DNA from: Variovorax sp. CF313
GTDB taxonomy: Bacteria > Pseudomonadota > Gammaproteobacteria > Burkholderiales > Burkholderiaceae_C
Direction: 5' to 3'
Length of the DNA stretch: 49,161 nt
Assembly (NCBI RefSeq): GCF_000282635.1
Contig: NZ_AKIW01000169.1
Span: 1-49,161, forward strand
Below, piece after piece: positions 41,729 through 49,161 of this stretch (the first letter of the stretch is position 1; the number at the start of each line of letters is the position of its first letter). Made by a program: the position numbers and the translations under genes. A model generated the notes under the pieces. That model worked only from the letters and a program-made list of their open reading frames with translations, had not been told where the DNA came from and made no database searches.

Positions 41729-42880
41729 TCAAAGGGCGTTCGCGAGAATGGCGGTGGCTTGGCTGGACAGGACGCCGCCGTTGCCGTGCACCATGGCCAC
41801 CTCGGCATCAATCACCTGGCGATCGCCAGCTTCGCGACGCAGTTGAGCCACGGCCTCGATAACGAGGAAGATGCTGTACATGCCCGGGTGCGTGCAGGAC
41901 AGGCCGCCGCCGTTCGTATTCATGGGGAAGCTGCCGCCTGGCGCGACGCGGCCGCCTTCGACGAAAGCGCCGCCTTCACCCTTCTTGCAGAAGCCCAGGT
42001 CCTCGAGAAAGAGGATCGGGTTGATGGTGAAGGCGTCGTAGCACTCGAGCACGTCGATGTCCTTGGGCGACAGCCCTGCCTGCGCATAGGCCAAGCGGCC
42101 CGATTCGAGCGCTGGCGTCACGGTCAGGTCTTCCATGCACGAGATCTGACGATGCCAGTGCGCATGGCCGCAACCCAGCACGTAGATCGGGTTGGCGTGC
42201 AGCGACTTGGCGCGCTCGGATGAACTGACGACGAAGGCGCCGGCGCCATCGGTCACCAGGCAGCAGTCGCGCACCGTGAGCGGATCCGAGATCATCTTGG
42301 CGCCCAGTACGTCGTCGATGCTCAACGGACCGCGCGCGAATGCATCGGGATTGCGCTGAGCCCACTGCCGTGCCGCCACGGCCACTTCGGCAAGCTGGCG
42401 CCGCGTGGTGCCGAATTCGTGCATGTGCCGCGCCGCGGCCAGCGCGTAGCTGGACACCGGATTGAACGGCTTGTACGGATGCTCGTAAGGCTGGGGGTCG
42501 AGCGCCGCGCGCATCTGGTTTTGCTGCGAGCTGCTGGGAATGCTGCGCGGCGTACTGCCGTAGCAAACGAGGACGTTCTCGCATTCGCCTGCCTCGATGG
42601 CCATCGCCGCGATCCGCAGATCGGCGATGAAGGACGATCCGCCGAACATGGTGCTGTCCGAGAAGCGCGGCCGGATGCCCAGGTACTCGGCCATCCGCAT
42701 CACCCACCAGGGCGAAGTCAGGCTCGAGGTGACGATCCCGTCGATGTCCGACATGCGCAGCTGGCTGCCGGCGACCGCCTGGCTGGCCGCTTGCGCAATG
42801 ATTTCCTGCTCGGTGCGTCCACCGGCATGGCCGAGACCCGCCAGACCGGTGCCGAGGATGGCGATGTCGCCGCGTTTCAT
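41729..42880 (-). CDS. thiolase-fold protein, Ltp2-like, lacking catalytic cysteines
   Basis: 383 residues of the SCP2/Ltp2 branch of the thiolase fold. The nucleophile position reads STMFGGSSFIADL without Cys, and the C-terminal C-x-G motif is replaced by VHGNGGVLSS. ECYDAFTINPILFLEDLGF keeps the tyrosine region used by Ltp2-type retro-aldolases; the GHP motif reads SCTHPGM. It is therefore unlikely to be a true thiolase. Ltp2 proteins work with a DUF35 partner, and the DUF35 gene overlaps its start here by four bases. The predicted job is C-C bond cleavage of a beta-hydroxyacyl-CoA. Confidence 0.85.
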   Translation of the reverse strand: MKRGDIAILGTGLAGLGHAGGRTEQEIIAQAASQAVAGSQLRMSDIDGIVTSSLTSPWWVMRMAEYLGIRPRFSDSTMFGGSSFIADLRIAAMAIEAGECENVLVCYGSTPRSIPSSSQQNQMRAALDPQPYEHPYKPFNPVSSYALAAARHMHEFGTTRRQLAEVAVAARQWAQRNPDAFARGPLSIDDVLGAKMISDPLTVRDCCLVTDGAGAFVVSSSERAKSLHANPIYVLGCGHAHWHRQISCMEDLTVTPALESGRLAYAQAGLSPKDIDVLECYDAFTINPILFLEDLGFCKKGEGGAFVEGGRVAPGGSFPMNTNGGGLSCTHPGMYSIFLVIEAVAQLRREAGDRQVIDAEVAMVHGNGGVLSSQATAILANAL

Positions 42881-43290
42881 GCCAGATCCTCCAGCGGTTT
42901 GAAGACCAGCAGTGGCCCGGCTTCCAGCATGTCGATGCGCGCCTGGACGGCCATGCCGATATGAACCGCGTCGGGTGCGATCTCGACGACGCGACTCATC
43001 AGGCGCGGACCTTCGGCGAGATCGATGAGGCAGACGGTGTAGTCGCCCTCGGGGCGCCGCACCACCGTGGTCGAGTACACGGTGCCGCGGCCGCTCGGGA
43101 CCGTCCAGTTGAGGACTTCCGAGCCGCAATGCGGGCAGACCACCCGCGGGAAGAAGTGGTGACGTCCGCAGGTGTCGCACTGTGGAATCTCGAAGCGGTT
43201 CTCGGCGAGCGCGGCGAAGTAGCGGGCATCGGCGCCAAGCGCCTGTGTCTGCTTCGCGTTTGCGCCGGGTTCGGTTGCGCTGCCAGCCAT
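42877..43290 (-). CDS. Zn-ribbon/OB-fold (DUF35) acyl-CoA-associated protein
   Basis: 137 residues. The rubredoxin-like zinc ribbon CDTCGRHHFFPRVVCPHCGS lies near residues 42-61, followed by an OB-fold (VYSTTVVRRPEGDYTVCLID) that contacts acyl-CoA in ChsH2-type proteins. DUF35 proteins are obligate partners of Ltp2-like aldolases or thiolases. The ATG at 43290 follows the Bug receptor stop by four bases, and its stop overlaps the thiolase-like start (ATGA), consistent with a complex. Confidence 0.92.
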   Translation of the reverse strand: MAGSATEPGANAKQTQALGADARYFAALAENRFEIPQCDTCGRHHFFPRVVCPHCGSEVLNWTVPSGRGTVYSTTVVRRPEGDYTVCLIDLAEGPRLMSRVVEIAPDAVHIGMAVQARIDMLEAGPLLVFKPLEDLA

Positions 43291-43294
43291 GGGA

Positions 43295-44287
43295 TCAGTC
43301 CTCGACCTTGACACCCGTCGTGCGAACCAGGTCACGCCATTTCGTGAGCTCGCCCTCGACGAACTTGCGTGTCTGCCCAAGATCCCTCGGCGCCATCGGC
43401 TCGCTGGATTGCTTCTTCAGACTCTCGATCATCTCCGGCGATTGCATGATCTTCGTCGTTGCGGCATTGATCTTTTGCAGGACCTCAGATGGCGTGCCGG
43501 CCGGCGCAAACAGCCCGAGCCAGGTGTAGACGTCGAAGTCTGCAAAGCCGGATTCCTTCAGCGTCGGCACGTTCGGGAACAGCGGACTGCGCTGCGCGCT
43601 CGTGACCGCGATGGGCTTGAGCTTTCCCGCATTGAGGAACGTGGCGATCGTGACGGAATCCTGCACGGCCACCTGGACCTGGCCGCTGACGGTATCTGCC
43701 ACGGCGGGTGCGGCACCGCGATAGGGCACGTGGGTGAACGGCGCGCCGCTGACCTTGCGCAGCAGTTCGCCCGCCAAGTGGGTGGAGCCGCCGGCGCCCG
43801 AAGTGGCATAGGGCACGCTGGGCTCCTTGCGGGCCCAGGCGAGGAATTCCGGGACGGTGTTGGCCTTGACCGAGGGGTTGACCACGATCATGTTGGGCGT
43901 CTGGACCAGCGCGGCGAGCGGAATCAGATCCTTCAGTGGGTCGTAGTTGACCTTCGGGCGGGTGAACGGGGCGATCACATAGCCGGTGGCAGTCACCAGC
44001 AGCGTGTAGCCGTCGGCTGGGCGATGGGCGACGTATTCGGTGCCCACCTGGCCAGCGGCGCCGGCCTTGTTGTCGATGATGAAGGGCTGGTTGAACGTCG
44101 CCGTCAGCTCCTTGGCGAGCAGCCGAGTGACGATGTCCGTCATGCCGCCGGGCGGATAGGCCACCACGATGGTCACGGGCTTCGTCGGCCAGGCAGGAGA
44201 CTGTGCGAACGCAGCGCCCGCAATCAGAAGGGAGGGCAAGAGGCACAGCGCGGCACAGGCGCGACGCTGCGACGAGAAATTGAACAT
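43295..44287 (-). CDS. Bug-type tripartite tricarboxylate receptor (periplasmic)
   Basis: 330 residues. The signal peptide ends near AGAAFAQ-SPA. Conserved parts are VTIVVAYPPGGMTDIVTRLL, IIDNKAGAAGQVGTEYVA, YATSGAGGSTHLAGELL, VPYRGAAPAVADTVSG and FPNVPTLKESG. GAAGGAG precedes the ATG at 44287; a longer frame to 44311 has no ribosome site. It is the first gene after LysR and probably the first of the operon, delivering the substrate acid; no permease is encoded nearby. Confidence 0.93.
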   Translation of the reverse strand: MFNFSSQRRACAALCLLPSLLIAGAAFAQSPAWPTKPVTIVVAYPPGGMTDIVTRLLAKELTATFNQPFIIDNKAGAAGQVGTEYVAHRPADGYTLLVTATGYVIAPFTRPKVNYDPLKDLIPLAALVQTPNMIVVNPSVKANTVPEFLAWARKEPSVPYATSGAGGSTHLAGELLRKVSGAPFTHVPYRGAAPAVADTVSGQVQVAVQDSVTIATFLNAGKLKPIAVTSAQRSPLFPNVPTLKESGFADFDVYTWLGLFAPAGTPSEVLQKINAATTKIMQSPEMIESLKKQSSEPMAPRDLGQTRKFVEGELTKWRDLVRTTGVKVED

Positions 44288-44408
44288 TCTGTCTCCTTCG
44301 GCCTCTGGCAAGAGGCGATTGATGAGACGGTCGGCAGCAAGGCTTCCCGTCCTCCGCCGGTGATCAGCAAGAGTGGGAGAAGTCTAGGGACGGGGATGTT
44401 TCGAGGCC

Positions 44409-44442
44409 ATCCGAATGATTCGAACGACGGATTCGCCGAATC
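44409..44442. promoter_or_regulatory. clustered palindromes, likely LysR operator
   Basis: GATTCG-C-CGAATC (44430-44442) is a 13-base perfect palindrome. It overlaps an ATCCG/CGGAT repeat (44409-44413 with 44428-44432, 14 bases between). A third, shorter CGAA-TGA-TTCG sits at about 44412-44422. They lie 120-155 bases upstream of the Bug receptor start, where LysR proteins commonly bind. Confidence 0.45.
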
Positions 44443-44474
44443 TCAGCACCTGGCTCGGGTTTTCCCTATTGCCG

Positions 44475-45389
44475 TTAGATTTCGTCGCGGGTCGACGCGG
44501 CCAGGGGATCGTCGAGCAGAAACTGTATGAATGCCTGCGTGAACCCTGGCAACCTCGCATCCTCTCGAACAACCAGCTTGAGTTCTCTCAGGCTCCAGTC
44601 CTCGGCCAATGGCACCATCGACAAGCCCTTCGATAGCCCGGTCGCTAGGACCACGCTGCGCGGAACCAGCGCGATCCCGACGCCCAACTCCACCAGGGCC
44701 AGCACCGCATCGAAACTGTGGGCATGAAGTCGCGCGCGCAGCGGCCGTCCCAGCTTCTGCGCCATGTCGCGCAAGAACAGAAAGTTGCTGCTGGAGCGAC
44801 TCATGCAGACGAAATCGAAGTCCAGCGCATGTCCCAGCTTGGTCTCAGGCAACGTCGCGATGGAATGGTCAGGCGCCGCCACGATCACCAAGCGGTCCAG
44901 TGCATAGCGATGCACGAGCAGGCCTTCCGCCGAGGTCGCACCGGCGAAGATGCCGATGTCTGCCTCCCGCGCCAACACGGCGGCGGGGATGGTTTCACTC
45001 TGGCGTTCCTCGACCTCGGCATCGACGTCGGGGTTGAGCACCAGGAAGCGGCCCAGGCTCTGCGTGACGAATCCGTTGAGAGCGCTGCTGTTGGCCGCCA
45101 GCCTCACGTGCCCCTTGAGTCCGGCGGTGTAACGGCCGACGTCGCCGTGCATGCGCTCGACGCCCTCGAACAGCTCCCGCACGTGCCGAAGGGCGGCTTC
45201 GCCTGCCAAGGTCAATTCCATGCCGCGGGCCGTCCGGGTGAACATTGGCGTGCCCATGGCGTGCTCGAAGTTCTTGAGCCGGTAGCTGGCGGAGGACGCG
45301 GTGATGTGGACCTGGGCTGCGCCCATCGACAGGTTTCCCGCCTGCGCGATCGCCATGAAGAGGCGCAGATCCGTCAGTTCGTATCGCAT
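44475..45389 (-). CDS. LysR-family transcriptional regulator
   Basis: 304 residues. The N-terminal winged helix (TDLRLFMAIAQAGNLSMGAA, then ASSASYRLKNFEHAMG) binds DNA; the remainder is the two-lobed effector domain (VLAREADIGIFAG; LVELGVGIALVPRSVV). The ATG at 45389 begins at the usual family start; the long frame to 45713 is unsupported. It is co-directional with and just upstream of the CoA-pathway operon, not divergent. The palindromes in the 187-base gap are its probable target; the inducer is unknown. Confidence 0.93.
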   Translation of the reverse strand: MRYELTDLRLFMAIAQAGNLSMGAAQVHITASSASYRLKNFEHAMGTPMFTRTARGMELTLAGEAALRHVRELFEGVERMHGDVGRYTAGLKGHVRLAANSSALNGFVTQSLGRFLVLNPDVDAEVEERQSETIPAAVLAREADIGIFAGATSAEGLLVHRYALDRLVIVAAPDHSIATLPETKLGHALDFDFVCMSRSSSNFLFLRDMAQKLGRPLRARLHAHSFDAVLALVELGVGIALVPRSVVLATGLSKGLSMVPLAEDWSLRELKLVVREDARLPGFTQAFIQFLLDDPLAASTRDEI

Positions 45390-46332
45390 GGCGCATGGTA
45401 GTTCTTTCGGAATGGACTCCTGCTGACGAGGGGCGCCTTGCAGTTGGGGGCGCCCGCTGAAGGACAGGGAATCGAATGAACTCCTGCCGGGGCGCGATCG
45501 CCAAAGCCTCCAGGATCGTGCATCCACCGCCACGACCGGATGCGAGCTATCGCGCTGCTCCACAGCAGGAGGACGATGGCCTTGGGCGGTCTGAGTGCCG
45601 CGCCGACTGGCCGGCCTGTCCCATCGAAGAACTGAGCGATGAGCGCTTGGCACTATGAGGCGACTGAACGTCCGTGGCGAATCGGAAAGGCTTTGTCCCC
45701 CGTGCCGTCGCACTACTGAATTTGAACCAGCATCCCCGGCGGCCGCTGCTAAGTGTTCGGATGCAAGACTGCACGGGACTTCGCGCCGTCAAAGGGGTGA
45801 GTATCGGATCGTCTGGGATCCGCGCAGCTATACGCTAGACGTGATCGCCTGGATTCTTGTCGCTTCCTCAAGCAAGCGGCGGCCGAGCTGGAAGCATCGC
45901 TGAGCGCATCTAACGCGGCAGCTACGTCATAACCGCCGATTGGCAAGCCCTGGGTAGAAAAAGCGCACTTCTTTGACCAGCGGCGGGTGTTGCAGGTGTA
46001 GAAACGGCTGGCTCTGCCGCATACGTCGTCGGCCGCCCTCGACCGGCTGCCCGACGTCGATCCGCCCGGTTACACCGGGCTCGAGGATGACTTCAATTGC
46101 CATTGGGACCGCATCCGCATCAGGCGCTCGCAGCAGTCGCAAAAGCCGGCGAGCAGATCTTCGTGACTCAAATCCTTGGCTCAGATGTTTAAGGTAGAGG
46201 TCAGAGCGTCAAAGCGCTCAACTGCATTGCTGCACTCAACTATCGCTCGGCACGAGGTTGAAAAATTGCACTGAGAAATCCGTTGGTACGGCAAAACCAA
46301 ACGGCACGGGTTTGACATTGCGCCAATAGCAA
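45390..46332. other. gene-free stretch of about 940 bases
   Basis: No frame on either strand gives a recognisable protein. Open frames are short with atypical composition. One plus-strand piece around 45960-46165 reads protein-like (DRLPDVDPPGYTGLEDDFN) but is interrupted by a TAG near 46002 and is not recognised; it may be a decayed gene. A GAGCG/CGCTC hairpin lies near 46204-46219, beyond the FadD-like stop. The right end (46195-46330) is more AT-rich. Confidence 0.5.
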
Positions 46333-47967
46333 TCAGGCAGATTGACGAAGTTCGCGCCGCAAAATCTTTCCCACTGTCGACTTCGGAAGTACCTCGACGA
46401 AAACGACCTGCTTCGGCACCTTGTATGGCGCCAGTTGCTTGCGGCAATGTGCGACCAGATCGTGCATCGACAACTGAGATTCGGTCTGCCGCACTGCGTA
46501 GAGCATCAGGGCCTCCCCCGTCCTGTCATCCGGAACCCCTACACATGCGCACTCCACGACACCAGGACAGGCAGAAGCTACTGCCTCGATCTCATTGGGG
46601 TACACGTTGAAACCGGATACGAGGACCATGTCTTTCTTGCGATCGACGATTCGCAGAAATCCCCTCTCGTCAAACACACCCATGTCGCCAGTGCGAAAGT
46701 AGCCGTCTGGCGTAAACGCCAAGGCGTTTTCCTTCGGCTTCTGCCAGTAGCCTCGCATCACCTGCGGCCCCTTGACGCAAACTTCACCAGCCTCGCCGAG
46801 AGAAACCTCAAGGTCTTGGGCATCCAGGAGCTTCACTTCAGTTGAGGGCACCGGCATGCCGGTGGCCCCGGAGAACTCCAAGGTCGAAAACGGATTAACC
46901 GTAATCACCGGTGACGTTTCGGAGAGCCCGTATCCCTCCAAGATAAAGCAACCCGTAGCGGCCTTCCACCGGTCAGATGTGCTTCTCAGGACTGCCGCAC
47001 CGCCGCCCACAGTCATGCGCAAAGACGACCAATCCACTTCGGCGAAGCCAGGATGGTTCATCAGGGCGGTGTAGAGCGTATTCACGCCGGTGAGCACAGT
47101 GGGGCGCGCCTCTTTCAATGTGTCGACTACACAGTCGAGATCGCGAGCGTCGGTCACGAGCCAATTCTCGGCACCGACCGAGAAATAGCTGAGAAAGTTC
47201 ACCATCAGCGCGAAGATGTGGTACATCGGGATGACCGTCGCCACGACCTCTTGACCAGGACGCATGGCGCCGTGCATGAAAGCCCTGAACTGCTCGATAT
47301 TCGCGATCAAATTGCGATGCGACAGGGCCGCGCCTTTCGAGGGGCCTGTAGTGCCGCCGGTGTACTGAAGGATCATCAGATCTTCACCGTCCAACGGTAC
47401 TGGAGCGATGCTCATGCCGCTCCCCTGCTTTATCGCCTCCGCTAGTGCTACGGCGCCGCTCAAAATGCCGACCCTTTCCGGTTCAGACAGGTGCACGCCC
47501 GTGCAGTCCTTCAAGCAAACGCCGAGGACGACGTGGATGCAGGTGTTTTCAATCACCTCCGCTAGCCTCGGGATCGCACTGTCGATGATGACGATCACGT
47601 CCGCTCCAGAGTCATTGATCTGATGCTCCAACTCACGCGATGTATAGAGCGGGTTCACGTTGACCTGAATTGCGCCTATGCGCGTGATGGCCATGAAGGC
47701 CACTGGAAATGCCGGAATATTCGGAAGCATGACCGCAACACGATCTCCTTTCTTCACATGGGCCACGTTCTGCAAGTACGCAGCGAGATGAGAGGAAAGA
47801 CGGTCGACATCGTTGAAACTGATGCTTTTGCCAAAGGAATGAAAGGCTGTCCGATCGCCGTATCGTTGAACGGCCTCATCCAGCAGTTGGGGGACGCAGG
47901 CGTAGCGATGAGAGTCGATCTCTGCCGGAATCGCGCCGTACGAAGAGAGCCAGAGTCTTTGGTTCAT
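46333..47967 (-). CDS. long-chain-fatty-acid-CoA ligase (FadD-like)
   Basis: 544 residues, adenylate-forming enzyme with the P-loop LQYTGGTTGPSKGAALSHRN, the motif EGYGLSETSPVI, TGDMGVFDERGF with the ribose-binding Asp, the hinge DRKKDMVLVSGFNVYPNEIE, and the catalytic Lys in TVGKILRREL. MYHIFALMVNFLSYFSVGAE and the overall length fit FadD. No ribosome site is visible before the ATG. It follows the SDR gene by 71 bases on the same strand and probably shares its transcript. This lower-GC gene has a different feel from the left-hand ligase at 5462 and is only a distant relative of it. Confidence 0.93.
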   Translation of the reverse strand: MNQRLWLSSYGAIPAEIDSHRYACVPQLLDEAVQRYGDRTAFHSFGKSISFNDVDRLSSHLAAYLQNVAHVKKGDRVAVMLPNIPAFPVAFMAITRIGAIQVNVNPLYTSRELEHQINDSGADVIVIIDSAIPRLAEVIENTCIHVVLGVCLKDCTGVHLSEPERVGILSGAVALAEAIKQGSGMSIAPVPLDGEDLMILQYTGGTTGPSKGAALSHRNLIANIEQFRAFMHGAMRPGQEVVATVIPMYHIFALMVNFLSYFSVGAENWLVTDARDLDCVVDTLKEARPTVLTGVNTLYTALMNHPGFAEVDWSSLRMTVGGGAAVLRSTSDRWKAATGCFILEGYGLSETSPVITVNPFSTLEFSGATGMPVPSTEVKLLDAQDLEVSLGEAGEVCVKGPQVMRGYWQKPKENALAFTPDGYFRTGDMGVFDERGFLRIVDRKKDMVLVSGFNVYPNEIEAVASACPGVVECACVGVPDDRTGEALMLYAVRQTESQLSMHDLVAHCRKQLAPYKVPKQVVFVEVLPKSTVGKILRRELRQSA

Positions 47968-48038
47968 ATAGACAGAGGTGCGGGCAATGGAATCAATGGC
48001 AGTTTCGCGCTTGATATTCAGTTACTTTGCAAAGCCAT

Positions 48039-48932
48039 CTAGAGAGAGGCGAGCAACCCCGCTTTCGACATCTCGAGGTGGGACTGCTCCAATGCGTTTG
48101 CGGGGACAACCTCTGCGCTGCGGTCCTTGATCTCATCGAGCCTGGCAAGGACGGCCACCGCCGCACTGTCTTGCTCACCGATATGGACCCCATGTGTCAT
48201 CGTGATGTGGGCGCATTCGAAACTGCCTGCTCCAGCAAGCAGGATGGTTCTTGTCGGAGCGTCTTCGCAGACGAGTGCGACGAGCCCCGGACTTACCGAC
48301 TCCGGCGATAGCCTGGCGAGCGCCGCAGGTGGCCACATCTGCGCCGTCATCGCAGTTGCCGCCGTCGGAGCGAGGCAGTTCACTTTCACGTTGTTCTTCG
48401 CTCCCTCAATCGAAAGGGTTTGCATCAATCCGACCAGAGCCATCTTCGATGCGGCGTAGTTGGCTTGACCAAAATTACCGTAGAGCCCAGCCGATGAAGT
48501 AGTCATCACGATGCGCCCGTAGTTCTGAGATCGCATGTGATCCCAAACGGCCTTGGTGCAATTGACAGAGCCCATGAGATGGACTTCGACCACAAGTCGA
48601 AAATCCTCAATGGTCATCTTCGCAAAAGACTTGTCACGCAGAATGCCTGCGTTGTTGACCAGTATGTCGACGTGGCCCCACTCGGCGATGGCCTGCTCGA
48701 CCATCATCGTGACTTGCCCGTGGTCGGTCACGTCTGCGCCATTGATCAGCGCCCGTCCGCCTGCCTCGCGAATTTCGTTGGCGACCGTCTCCGCCCCCGA
48801 GCCCGGACGGTCACCACCAAGGTCGTTCACTACGACGAGAGCGCCATGCTTTGCGAGCGCCAGCGCGTGTGCGCGCCCGAGGCCGCTGCCAGCTCCAGTG
48901 ACTATCGCAACCTTGCCTTTGAGAGTACTCAT
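48039..48932 (-). CDS. SDR-family 3-hydroxyacyl-CoA dehydrogenase-like protein
   Basis: 297-residue short-chain dehydrogenase. The cofactor motif is IVTGAGSGLGRAHALALAKH; LVNNAGILRD, a Ser in TTSSAGLYGNFGQ and the catalytic NYAASK follow. The sequence VVNDLGGDRPGSG and the long C-terminal extension match the (3R)-hydroxyacyl-CoA dehydrogenase part of MFE-2-like proteins. AAAGGAA precedes the ATG. With the FadD-like ligase it forms a small acyl-CoA group. Confidence 0.92.
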   Translation of the reverse strand: MSTLKGKVAIVTGAGSGLGRAHALALAKHGALVVVNDLGGDRPGSGAETVANEIREAGGRALINGADVTDHGQVTMMVEQAIAEWGHVDILVNNAGILRDKSFAKMTIEDFRLVVEVHLMGSVNCTKAVWDHMRSQNYGRIVMTTSSAGLYGNFGQANYAASKMALVGLMQTLSIEGAKNNVKVNCLAPTAATAMTAQMWPPAALARLSPESVSPGLVALVCEDAPTRTILLAGAGSFECAHITMTHGVHIGEQDSAAVAVLARLDEIKDRSAEVVPANALEQSHLEMSKAGLLASL

Positions 48933-49028
48933 GAAATTCCTTTGACGTTATCTGGGCGACGTACCAATGCACCTTGGATAGGCCTGCAACTGGCGATCGG
49001 AAATGTGGGATCCGGCAGGGAGTGCCAA

Positions 49029-49161
49029 CTATCTTGGCGGCAACCGGATCGCTCCGTCGAGACGAATCACCTCGCCGTTGAGCATGTCGTTCTCGATGAT
49101 GTGCTTCGCCAGCTTGGCGTAGTCCTCGGGCGTGCCCAGGCGCGACGGGAAAGGCACGCTG
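49029..49161 (-). CDS. C-terminal end of an SDR dehydrogenase, cut by window edge
   Basis: The last 43-44 codons of a gene whose start lies beyond the window. FPSRLGTPEDYAKLAKHII, NDMLNGEVIRLDGAIRLPPR and the TAG at 49029 match the C-terminus of type II 3-hydroxyacyl-CoA dehydrogenases (HSD10-like). It is probably upstream of, and co-transcribed with, the SDR gene at 48932, after a 96-base gap. Confidence 0.85.
   Translation of the reverse strand, partial: SVPFPSRLGTPEDYAKLAKHIIENDMLNGEVIRLDGAIRLPPR

Noticed and set aside
45390..45713. N-terminal extension of the LysR frame
   Set aside because: LysR proteins begin at the winged helix; the upstream codons have no similarity.
45390..46332. 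Possible insertion sequence in the gene-free stretch
   Set aside because: No transposase motif, terminal inverted repeats or target duplication could be found by eye.
1..49161. CRISPR arrays, tRNA or rRNA genes, riboswitches
   Set aside because: No regularly spaced repeats, cloverleaf sequences or known riboswitch cores were recognised on either strand.

Overview
The window looks like chromosome from a high-GC betaproteobacterium, most likely Burkholderiales (Comamonadaceae or Alcaligenaceae type). The clues are four Bug-type periplasmic receptors, an H-NS-family remnant, an aromatic-acid MFS importer, and very dense CoA-ester catabolism on one strand. No rRNA, tRNA, CRISPR array or intact insertion sequence was seen. 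This assignment is inferred from gene content, not from a search.

Left part (1-16 kb, nearly all minus strand). A twice-frameshifted acyl-CoA-dehydrogenase-like gene is followed by a PLP aminotransferase, a 3-hydroxybutyryl-CoA dehydrogenase, a stub of an alpha/beta hydrolase, an acetyl-CoA acetyltransferase, an acyl-CoA ligase and an AAHS-type importer. Together these could import, activate and beta-oxidise an aromatic or short acyl acid. Next is a tightly coupled operon: a fused indolepyruvate:ferredoxin oxidoreductase, an enoyl-CoA hydratase, a flavodoxin-fold quinone reductase, an amidohydrolase-fold protein without its metal ligands, and a second enoyl-CoA hydratase. A GlxA-type AraC regulator and a Crp-like regulator sit beside it, followed by a glutathione transferase and a 2-hydroxychromene-2-carboxylate-isomerase-like protein.

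Middle part (19.4-30 kb). Two broken genes, an H-NS-family tail and an rraA head, meet tail to tail at 19.72 kb and mark a rearrangement. The rraA stub ends an operon running from 26.7 kb leftward: racemase-family protein, isopropylmalate-dehydrogenase-family protein, four-carbon acid-sugar kinase (OtnK/DUF1537), GntR regulator with two winged helices, OtnC-like aldolase with substituted active-site residues, a tandem-domain methylglyoxal-synthase-fold protein, and a beta-propeller lactonase. Divergent to it are two Bug receptors and a LigI-like amidohydrolase. This is the most unusual system in the window: an acid-sugar route towards a C3 phosphate with a dedicated methylglyoxal synthase homologue and possibly a re-purposed aldolase.

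Right part (30-49 kb). A LysR gene precedes a 14-gene co-directional block (44.3 to 30.1 kb) with many 4-base start/stop overlaps. It encodes a Bug receptor, a DUF35 protein with an Ltp2-like thiolase-fold partner, a two-subunit CoA transferase, two dissimilar acyl-CoA dehydrogenases flanking a ThDP enzyme, a FadJ-like bifunctional enzyme, a PaaI thioesterase, a CaiB/BaiF CoA transferase, an enoyl-CoA hydratase, a class II aldolase and a second Bug receptor. It looks like a complete CoA-dependent pathway that may end in retro-aldol cleavage; its substrate is unknown. After a roughly 0.9-kb stretch with no recognisable gene come a FadD-like ligase, an SDR dehydrogenase and the tail of another SDR, which probably form a further beta-oxidation operon.
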